Position numbers and translations under genes: made by a program. Positions 1-19,903 of a DNA stretch of 27,247 bases are shown piece after piece. The notes beneath the pieces were generated by a model, which was given only the letters and a program-made list of their open reading frames with translations, was not told where the DNA came from and did not search any database. This stretch comes from Priapulus caudatus (Eukaryota > Priapulida > Priapulimorpha > Priapulimorphida > Priapulidae): NCBI RefSeq assembly GCF_000485595.1, contig NW_014577182.1, positions 483,386 through 510,632 of the forward strand. Direction: 5' to 3'. How positions within the stretch are numbered: the stretch's first letter is position 1; the number at the start of each line of letters is the position of its first letter.

Positions 1-85
1 ACATAATTTGTCGAACATAATTTGTCTTCATTAACTCCTGATAATATGATAAATGTAACCTATTTTCTTTTCTTCGTTCGTATAG

Positions 86-211
86 GATTTAACAGATGGC
101 TTCAACACGTCATGGAGGACATTAGTGGCTGTTATACCTCCTATCCTTGTATTCTTTGCTATATGCATTGGCTTCATGATATATGAAAAAAAGAGCTATC
201 GCCGTAGATAA
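86..211 (+). CDS. Terminal exon of an unidentified single-pass membrane protein (3' part only)
   Basis: A pyrimidine-rich tract (about 62-80) ends in TATAG at 81-85, a good 3' splice site. From 86 one frame runs 41 codons to a TAA at 209-211. The peptide begins DLTDGFNTSWRTL, then has about 20 hydrophobic residues (LVAVIPPILVFFAICIGFMI), then the basic tail YEKKSYRRR. This is how the end of a type I membrane protein looks: short lumenal stretch with a possible N-glycosylation site (NTS), membrane helix, short positively charged cytoplasmic tail. The codon just before 86 in this frame is TAG, so the exon must begin at this acceptor. The rest of the gene lies left of the window. I do not recognise the family. 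An AATAAA at 987-992 is the first canonical poly(A) signal I noticed downstream, which would place the (TG)n repeat in the 3' UTR; that link is a guess. Confidence 0.5.
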   Translation, partial: DLTDGFNTSWRTLVAVIPPILVFFAICIGFMIYEKKSYRRR

Positions 212-289
212 GGCGGTTTAAGCAACAGACGGAGAAAGCCCTAGTCATTGAAGTATGTTACATATTTATATGTTTAATTACCACTCATT

Positions 290-292
<3 letters not shown>

Positions 293-340
<48 letters not shown>

Positions 341-403
341 TGTGTGTGTGTGTGTGGTGTGTTGGCGTGTGTGTGTGTGTGTGTGTGTGGTGTTGTGTGT
401 GTG

Positions 404-434
<31 letters not shown>

Positions 435-458
435 GTGTGTGTGTGTGTGTGTGTGTGC
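293..458. repeat. (TG)n microsatellite
   Basis: About 165 bases of TG dinucleotides with a few interruptions (TGCTTG, TGGTGTTGG, TGTTG). It lies just downstream of the plus-strand terminal exon. Confidence 0.97.
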
Positions 459-1339
459 TATGGAACATATACGTTGAGCGAATACAATGAAATCACACAT
501 TTTTCAACCAAAATATAGCATGTAATATATACACTGAAATTTATTAGATGATATTTGAAAGATTTGCTTTGATTATTTCTAGGTGGACGATTTCGATCGG
601 TAACAGTGCAGCTTACTAAGACCAGGCAAGATTGACATATCTATAGGCATGCTCCGTGTTGCCTGTGACGACGATGCATAATTCAGCGTGTTACTACACT
701 ATAGTCATTATACTCCGCGCTTGTGCTTGCCGTTGCTAAGTATGAACTAGTCTCCAATGGGAGGGGAGGATTCACATATTCAGCCTAGTGCTTTATGGAT
801 TTGCGCGCGAAAACGTGGTGTATAGTGCGCGTTGACAGACGTTATGAATAATGTAATACGTATTGATCGCGGAATTCTTCCAAACATACGGCCTTTGACT
901 TTTACCTGCAGTTTTCCGTCTGCAGACTGTGCATAAAAGTGCGCGAGCGATGACAACATGCGTTGCTATCTTGACGTGTTCGCTACAATAAAGCGGACTA
1001 AACGCATTTATGTACAACTTTTTTTAAGCGTCAGTAATGCTGATTGTGTCAGACGTAACTCTGTATTTTCAACGCGGCGTTATATTTGTCAATTGTCGCA
1101 CAAATTACTCGCGATGGCTTTGACGTGGCTGTTGCTGGTGTTGTTCAATTTTGCATGTATCCAGCAATGATATCGAAGAAGTCAGTTCGACGTAGAATGG
1201 ATATCATTAGAATAGTCCGACCATGTGTAAAATATAAGGATTTCCTCTGTGGTCGGTAAATGTTAGCAACTATAACCAGGCTGGCTAAGATACAGAGCGG
1301 CGTCACAGCTGGTACCTGTCAAACATCAATCATTTTGTG

Positions 1340-1870
1340 TATTTTAGACACCATTAACCCGTTTACACGGCTTTTTGTAAGCCAGCCTATTAATAAATCG
1401 TCTCAATAATAACCCGTCTTATTATTAGCGACCCGTTTACACCGTATAGTGCCGCCCGTAAAGTAGTACAATCATAGACTAATAATATTAAGATACGACA
1501 CGGCAGGATTAAATCAGTACTATTGCAATCTGTTACTGGATTAGGTTACTGGCGATAGGTGCGTTCTCCTGCCGAAACCTCTACTTGTTAAAGCGAAAGT
1601 TGCTCCGATATAAGTCATTAATTTTAATTGTGAATTATTTAATATACTCAATTAAGAATGATCGTTTATACGGTAAAGATACGCTGTCTTGTACTTTTGA
1701 GTCGGCTCGAAACCGCTTCATTGACTTGGTTCAAAATGAACGGTTCAGGCCTTCTTGACCCATTGACACGGGTAAATAATAAGACGGTCCATTAATAAGG
1801 CGTGTCACGCTGGTTAAAAAGTGCCTGGTTAAGCAGGGTACTAGCTAAACCGACCAGGCTCTCTCGACAG
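1340..1870. mobile_element. Foldback inverted repeat, possible MITE remnant
   Basis: The left arm around 1370-1430 and the reverse complement of the right arm around 1758-1830 share an ordered series of words: CTTTTT..CCAGC, CTATTAAT / CTTATTAAT, CGTCT and CCGTCTTATTATT, and ACCCGT. A 12-base word ACCCGTTTACAC is also directly repeated inside the left arm (1358-1369 and 1430-1441). ACCAGGCT flanks the structure near 1276 and 1854. There is no coding capacity. This is typical of a small non-autonomous foldback or MITE element, but element ends and target duplication are not clear. Confidence 0.45.
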
Positions 1871-2031
1871 TTACACTACGTTACTACGCCACGTAGTGTT
1901 AAGCGAGATGGGAACTTATGGCTAGGTACTAGCAAGCATTTTAGCACGCCCTTTTCCTTCCTTGTCTGACCGTCCTTATACATTCAACTGGCCGTCATTC
2001 TGCCTGTTCGTCTATCCGTCCGTCCGTACTT

Positions 2032-2033
<2 letters not shown>

Positions 2034-2113
<80 letters not shown>

Positions 2114-2115
2114 TT

Positions 2116-2157
<42 letters not shown>

Positions 2158-2165
2158 CTCTCTCT
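2034..2165. repeat. (TC)n microsatellite
   Basis: About 130 bases of TC dinucleotides with scattered TTT and CGC interruptions. Confidence 0.97.
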
Positions 2166-2427
2166 GGGTGTCGCTATCTTTTCCTCGCTCTCTTTTCCTC
2201 TCCATCGCCTTCTGTAATAACATATGGCAGTATCATAAATATATTGTCGTAACATATGGTGACTTAGTTATACCTTGTAATGTTTCCACACTTCTGCCGT
2301 AGTCACGCGGTAAAGGGATAGTGAACACACAAAGAATGCTTCGTCTGTTTTTGTATCTCTACACCTATAAAAAAAATTGGAAATAAATAATAAATAAAAC
2401 TAGTTAGAAATTTCATGATATCAAAGT

Positions 2428-2433
2428 TTTAAT
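2428..2433 (-). terminator. Candidate poly(A) signal ATTAAA of the SEL1L3-like gene
   Basis: On the minus strand ATTAAA lies about 98 bases after the TAG stop at 2531-2533. It is the nearest poly(A)-signal-like hexamer that I noticed; no AATAAA was seen close by on that strand. Inference only. Confidence 0.3.
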
Positions 2434-2530
2434 GAACTTTGCAGCAATACAATTTGCTACACTAATATTGCATTTCTGCCGTCTCGTTTGTAATATGAAT
2501 TGCGTTTAGTACAGAGTTATTAGCACGCTG

Positions 2531-12826
<10,296 letters not shown>

Positions 12827-15315
12827 AGCGTCCAGAAAATGGTACTAGCTCTGGTAACGGCGACCGTAGCAATGTCACTAGTAGTACGGACTACTACAGA
12901 GCACCACCGGTGCTATAATGTAGGCAAGAAACAGACGCAGCGATGGACACATTCAGAGCGACTCTATGCTTTATGGTTGAGCGCCATCCGTCCACACACA
13001 GACTTACACATACACCGACAGACACAGCTGTTACCACGGCATGTTACCATCGCAGTATCAGCTGCATCGTGAATTTTCCCACAAGTGGACAACCTTTCCA
13101 ACTGGTTATTGCTCGCTGTAGGCGTATACGCAAGTTATCGTTGAGTTTCATGATGAGATGCTCGTATTTATGCTCACAAATACTAGCATTATTATTACAT
13201 TTAACTTGTGTTGTTTGTAATTCATGCTGTGAAGACAATGCCCATGAGTTCCACGGCTATAACTCGTACTATAATACATGTATATGGGCATTGTGTATAA
13301 TTATAGAGAATTCTCGGCTATATTTACCTACTACAGCGCTTTCTAAAAGAAGAACAAAGAAACCCCCGCATGCGAGATTCCCTATGAAAAAACACACAAG
13401 TAAGGCATATCTGTTGGACGCACAACCGATATTTCTGTAGTATTTCTAGGAACCTACTGTGTTTGTTATCTCTATAGATATAGGGAATATACATATACAT
13501 GACCTTATCACGATAATGGGCTTGTTGAAACGCTCTGTTGTAGCAGTACGACTTATAAAAGTGAACAGCTGCCTGTTATGTAACAAACGAGAGTCTTCGG
13601 ATGATATTCTGAACACGTGTTTAATGCTTTGATTATAGTTAAACACGAGAACAACCTTCATACTGACACGACGTTTATATAACTTCTGGTAAGAACCGAT
13701 ACAAACTTTAAGGAAAATAAGGCGGAAATAATTGCTGAATTATCGAGACAGTCATTCATACTATGCGCACGAACCTTCACCGATGAATGACCTATGAATG
13801 TTTATTCGACAATTATGAATACAAGGTGGCGATGAGAACAGCAATAATGATGACGATGATGATAAGACCACATGTCAAAATATTAAAACATTTCAACGTC
13901 TCCGACGTAGTAATAGATTTACCCCACTCGCTATGGCCAGGCTATAGTTAGTACGAATTAATATTCTACGCGATCAGATTGATACTTAACGTGTGACGTG
14001 TTCATTGTAGAAATATCTTAATACAGCATATATAGCCATAGAAATAAATAATACGAATTTTAAGTAGTATATAACAGCTAAGTAGATGAGATTGTTTAGA
14101 ACACGTCAAGAAACTTCGAATTTTATATCCAGTAAACTTAATAGCCCAACGAAGAAGGAAAGGGCAATAGCTATACAATTTATTATTGCAGTTCTTTCTC
14201 GCATGTTCGCAATAAACTATTAACTGAAAATGGTATATAAATTGTTTGGTTAAATAACGATAATCATACCCTTTAAATCAAGCAACAACTCAGCACCTTC
14301 AGGTTGACCATAAACGATGGTAATGTTGTGAGGTCTTAAGGTGGTTAAAATCAAAATGTGGGCCCTAACAAGACAACTGTGGGGGCGTGACAATTTTTGA
14401 GTGATCAGCTTGATAATAACTTGTATAGATAAGAGATTTTTTAAAGATGATATTAAAATTGTGCTGTCTGGTTCATTATAAGTAATGTAATCTGTAGTTT
14501 TAAACCCCTCCTTTTAACAAGAGACACTCACTGACTAATTTTTTAGCGGCCGCTGCACGGGCGTACTCACGGTGATCTTTTTAACCATTCGTCTCTCTTA
14601 AATTATATATGGCCGCAAGCGCTGTAGCGCGCGTGCACTCTGGTGGACACTTGCTGAACTACCAAACCCATAATACACGCCCGCTGCCTGCCTCATTATC
14701 GTAGAGAATCATGCATCATATTTCATCTTTACTCTTTCTATATAGCTTACTTTATGCTACCCGACCGATTCCGCTCATACTTTTCACCTTGTCGATATAG
14801 CGCAGGCTACCATAGCCGGAAAACTTACATTGGTCATCTCTGAACCAAATAACGTTATAAGAAATTATTACTCGTGGGGAAAATACCGATAAAATTTTAT
14901 ATAATAGCGTTGATGGTTATCTAATAGTGATTCTGTCAACAGATTCGCCGCTAAAGACAAACGCACGATATTAGAGTTATGATCCCTATTCGCAATGCGG
15001 TCTAATTCGGGCGGATCAAAACTGTAAGACGTATCTCCCATATCAATCTACATGATACAGCCGAGAGAATGCAGGCAAATATAACTAGATGCAACATCAT
15101 CACGCTGCAGCCACAGAGCCCTGCCTCCGTAGAGTTACGATATCGTATGTAGAAAGCAGCGAACTCGTCCGAGGTTTGCCAGACGGATCAGATACGTTAC
15201 AGCAACTTTTCACCCTGGCTCACGTGGCTACATATTGGCTATCTCTGCAACCCTCCCCCCGTAAACGGCGCATTGACCGTAGAGCGGCAACGAAAGACGG
15301 GAAAGGCGTGTTGTG
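12827..15315. other. Intergenic region between the two minus-strand genes
   Basis: It should hold the promoter and 5' UTR of the SEL1L3-like gene and the 3' UTR of the ZP gene. No gene is supported. It contains a short ATG/GAT trinucleotide run near 13845, an 87-codon open stretch at 14250-14513 on the minus strand, a NotI-like palindrome AGCGGCCGCT at 14546-14555, and TATATAA on the minus strand at about 14603-14609 with a GTGAGT word 35 bases further on. No core promoter can be assigned from these. Confidence 0.55.
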
Positions 15316-15575
15316 TTATGCGATGGGCGGCACTGCCTCGATCGGTCCCGCCGTGCCGTACGGTTCATGTTGCTGTGAGAACATCACGATCTCGTCATCA
15401 GTCTTTCTTCGTCCTCGCCGCAGCTTAACCATCAGCACGGCACACGACACTAGCGCCACGACGAGCAGCGACGAGACGATGGCGATAGTTGCGGTGTAAT
15501 GCGCCTGGCTCGAGCCCACCGCCGTCGCTGCCACCTCGGACCCGGTAAGCTGCTGCTGCTGCTGATGGTTGGACC
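15316..15575 (-). other. ZP gene exon 8 (membrane anchor and cytoplasmic tail)
   Basis: After a TTCTTCCTAACAG acceptor the exon reads G-SNHQQQQQLTG, a small Ser/Ala spacer, then the helix TATIAIVSSLLVVALVSCAV, LMV, the basic LRRGRRK and the tail TDDEIVMFSQQHEPYGTAGP IEAVPPIA. The five Gln come from a CAG run at about 15550-15564, a site that could vary in length between individuals. I did not see a canonical AATAAA close behind the stop. Confidence 0.92.
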
Positions 15576-18500
15576 CTGTTAGGAAGAAGACGAAGAACGG
15601 CGACATCATTAGATAAGAAAACACACCATGGCATCTTTGGTGTAAGAAAAACCAATTTTTAATCGGATCGCCTATTGGAAATTTCCCATTTCTAATATTG
15701 CAACATGTTTAAATTTTATGTTGCAAGATGTGCTAGTAATCGCCATTAGTTGGTAAAACAGCTATCCGGCATTTACTAACTGACAGGAGTTAAAGATGGA
15801 TTATGAACAATAATCGCACAACAAGATGAGCACAGAACTATGTGATCATATAACGCACAACGTCTCAAATATCAACGAAGATCGCCCATAGTAGTAAAGA
15901 ACACAGTAATGTTTAAAGGAACAGTAGCCTCTAGGTTCTAGGGTTATTTTCAGCTAATTTAGGTTATAATTGCGCTACATAAAAAGTTTCATGGTTCAAT
16001 CACCATTAGAAATATTTTTTTTAAATGTTTTAAAACTAACGACTACAGTTTGATTACAACGACGGTGGCGCCACTCAAAGCGCACGATCTGAGAAGTTAC
16101 GCAAAACCACTTTCCAGCCAAGGGCTACAGACCGAGGGTATTTCTTATTTATTCATTTAAAAGCAAAAGGATTGTAATATCTTATAAACGACATATAGTT
16201 TCAGTTATAATATGGATAAATTTGCCCTAAAATGAATATCGTTCGGTTAAATAGCATTTAGGTATAAATATAATTGCACTTTTGTGATTAGCCCTCGGTC
16301 ATTTACCTGCAAAATAAAAATGCAAATACGCAACTTTTTCAGGGTAGCAGCACGGTCGCGGGTGACATGGCGCCGTTCAAATTTCGTAGCGTTGATGTGT
16401 AAATAATTAATTAAGTATCTGGTGACAAATACATGTGGGTATAGACGATTTGTTATACAGTAAGTACAGTTGTATGCAGTAAAATCCTAGAGGCTACTGT
16501 CCCTTTAAATATATAGCATAAATATAGTAAAGCTTATTTACCACATAGTAAAGTTTACACGCAATGTGCCAAAGTTTGCGTACACTATGGTAAAGTTAAC
16601 GCACAGTATAGCAAAGTGCGTTACCAGAAGATCAAACAAGGCGAGTGCGGGAAATGCTGAAGTAAGTAACAACAAAGCTACCGGCCTGGACCTGCTGCTA
16701 AGGTCATCTATGACCGCTGAACTACATTCCTTGTGTCCTGTACGTTCGCAGGAAGTAGGCCTACGCGGGCGTATATTTATCATTGTGCGGTCATTTGCAC
16801 GCTACGCTACAATCGTGGCTATATATCCGCCCTTTCTACAGGAGCACGAGATGAGTGAACTTTGTGCACGGGGCTGAATTGTACGCGGGCGTAAGGTCGC
16901 AGTGCGTGAGTTCACTCATGTGTAGAAATCGCGGCCGACCGGTCTACAATGTCAGCTGAGGTATGGCTCAGGCGTGTACAGCGTAGCTCACCTGAACGTG
17001 TGTCACACTTCGCCGGCTCTCCGGTCAAGGCAGCGGCGACTGTTTCATACAGCGTTATGACTGTCGTTGGATCGGAGAAGGTTGCCGGGTCCTCTTTATC
17101 ATGGAGACAGTGCTAGACATCGCGCAAATATACGGCAATATATAGTGACGTGTACGCCCTTATTAGAGTCTACTGTATGTTAAAGAAACCTGTGAAAAAT
17201 GTATTCTTGACACAGAAATGCTATGTTACGTGAAATTATAACGCAATGTAGACCTGCGCACACGTGTTTATCATGGTTTATGGTATGTTAGAGTAAGCAT
17301 TAAAAGGGTATCTTTGACACCGTGCTAAACATATAATATGATATATACCTAATATCATTACATATAATGCATAATGCAAACATTATATAGGAAGATATGC
17401 GTGTTCACCGCGGCCCGGTATCTGTTAGAGCAACCATCGAAAGGGTCATTGAGATTTTCTAAATATCTAAAACCTAAGCTATCAGAAGAACATAGGAAGT
17501 GGCTTAGCAAGCCTATACAATAGAAATTCGAAATTTATGTCCGCCTCCTATAATGCCCTGTTGATACTATGATTATACTATATAATGAGATGTATATCTA
17601 TACCGTGGTTCTGTAATTTCTGTAAAACGTTCTGAACACCAATCTAATGTAGCTACCTGCTCTCAGGAAGTAGCGCGATTTTGATAAACCCGCCATGTCA
17701 CTCAATCACTCATAAAATAAAATTGTAATTTTTCAGTATATCGCCGAGGATAATCAGCTACTACCAATCGCAAGAATATGTGTGGTGGCTACCAGTCTAT
17801 ATCATATAATTACTCACCTCTGAACACCGGCCCGAGCACAAATCTACGGCGCAGAAGAAGTAAACAACTGGCAGATCGGGATATTTGAACGTTTCCAGCT
17901 CCATGTAAATCACCGTGTTACCCTTGTCGCGTATCTTTACTGGTCCCTTCGCAACGCGTGTGCTTAATACACACCTTCAGACAAAAGTTAAGATGACTGT
18001 TTTATTCACTTATTATTGGGATACGACACGATGTTGCTGCAATGAAGAATAATAATGTAATATGTGTATAATGTTAATTTCGTGCTATGACGCTTTCTAC
18101 AATCGGTTGCTATTTTGAAATATTATTATTAATGCGATTCTAATTATTTATAAATAATTAATACTTTAATATTAAATAATAAATTATTATTCATGTAATT
18201 ATATTAAACAAGCGACGAGCCACTAAAACTGTAATAAGACTAAAGAGTAACGAGAAAGTAAACACTTGGACGGATACGATTTATGCTTACTTTTCGTCAT
18301 CTATGATGACTTCCCTCCGCACTTCTATCCCGTCATACACTTCGCACCTCCCAGCGCTAATGTCCCATTTTCCTGGAAAAAAAACGTGAATTCTGTGATA
18401 CTTTCCTACTTGTGCATCGCTACGTGCCTTCATTGAACCGACTCATCTGTAACTTTTATTTTCAGAGTAATGAATATCATTGTGACGGATGATTCCTCCA

Positions 18501-18604
18501 GTTCTATTTATAGTATCGGCGCACTGCCTTTGATTATGTTTATATAAACTATCTTTTTCTATCGCTTTTTCTTTCTTTCTCTCTTTCTCTTCCCCTTCTC
18601 TGTT

Positions 18605-18656
<52 letters not shown>

Positions 18657-18721
18657 GGCGTGCTCCTTCTCTCTCTCTCTCTCTCCTTCTCTCTCTCTCT
18701 CTCTTCTCTCTCTCTTTCGCT

Positions 18722-18753
<32 letters not shown>

Positions 18754-18773
18754 TCTGTCTCTCGCGCTCTCTC

Positions 18774-18825
<52 letters not shown>

Positions 18826-19045
18826 CTCTCACTCTCTCTCTCTATATATATTATATATAGTATATATATATCTTTTCTCTATCTCTATCTACTCTCTATC
18901 TCTATCTCTCCTGCTCTCTCTCTCTCTGCTCTTCTCTCTTCTCTCTCTCTTCTCTCGCCCCCGCCCCCCCCCCCCCCCCCCCCCCCCCCCCCCACCCCCC
19001 CCTCTCTCTCTCTTTCGGCCTCTCTCTCTCTCGTGCTCTCTTTCG

Positions 19046-19094
<49 letters not shown>

Positions 19095-19218
19095 CTTCTC
19101 TCTATCTCTTGCGCGTGCTCTCTCTCTCTTTCTCTCTCGCGCTCGTCTCACATCTCGCTCTCTCTCTCTCTCTTTCTTCTCCTCTCTCTCTCTCTCGCTC
19201 TCTTTCTTCTCTCTCTAA

Positions 19219-19253
<35 letters not shown>

Positions 19254-19601
19254 GCTCTCTCTCTGCTCTCTTTCGCGCCTCCCCCCCCCCCCCCCCCCCC
19301 CCCCCCTCCCCCCCCCGCTCTCTCTCTCTTCGCTCTCTTTCTTCTCTCTCTCTCTCGTCTCTCTCTCTCTCTTTTTTTTCGGCTCTTCTCTCTCGTGCTG
19401 CTCTTTCGCTCTCTCTTCTCTCTCTCTCTCTTTTCTCTCTCTCCTCTCTCTTTCTCCTTCTCTTTATCTCTTGCGCGTGCTCTCTCCCTCTCCTCGATTT
19501 CTCCTTCTCTCTATCTCTTCGCGTGCTCTCTCTCTCTCTCTCTCTCTCTGCTCTCTCTCTTCTCCCTTCTCTCTATCTCTTGCGCGTGCTCTCTCTCTCT
19601 C

Positions 19602-19640
<39 letters not shown>

Positions 19641-19663
19641 GCGCTCTCTCTATATCTCTCACT

Positions 19664-19701
<38 letters not shown>

Positions 19702-19841
19702 TCTTCTCTCCTCTATCTTCTCTCTCTCTCATCTGCGCTCTCTTTCTTCTCTCTCTCATGCTCTCCTCTCTCCATCTTTCTTTTCTTCCTTTCTCCCTCT
19801 CCCTGCTCACTCTCTCTCTCCTATCTCTCGCTCTCTCTCTC

Positions 19842-19903
<62 letters not shown>

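Larger units (their letters stand above)
212..2530. other. Non-coding stretch between two convergent genes
   Basis: No exon with paired splice sites could be supported here on either strand. The stretch holds the (TG)n repeat at 293-458, the foldback inverted repeat at about 1340-1870, the (TC)n repeat at 2034-2165 and AT-rich filler. Short open frames inside the microsatellites are products of the repeats themselves. Confidence 0.6.

Noticed and set aside
255-518. Open frames rich in alternating Cys-Val or His-Thr
   Set aside because: They are translations of the (TG)n/(CA)n repeat. The same holds for the frames at 2531-2958 outside the last SEL1L3-like exon, 7683-7898 and 11256-11713.
12943-13440. 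Plus-strand open frame of 165 codons upstream of the SEL1L3-like gene
   Set aside because: It is the longest non-repeat frame, but there is no domain, no codon-like composition, no splice context and no recognisable motif. A chance frame is more likely.
14546-14609. Upstream promoter and non-coding first exon of the SEL1L3-like gene
   Set aside because: TATATAA and a GTGAGT donor-like word occur on the minus strand, but they are only about 35 bases apart, too close for a normal first exon.
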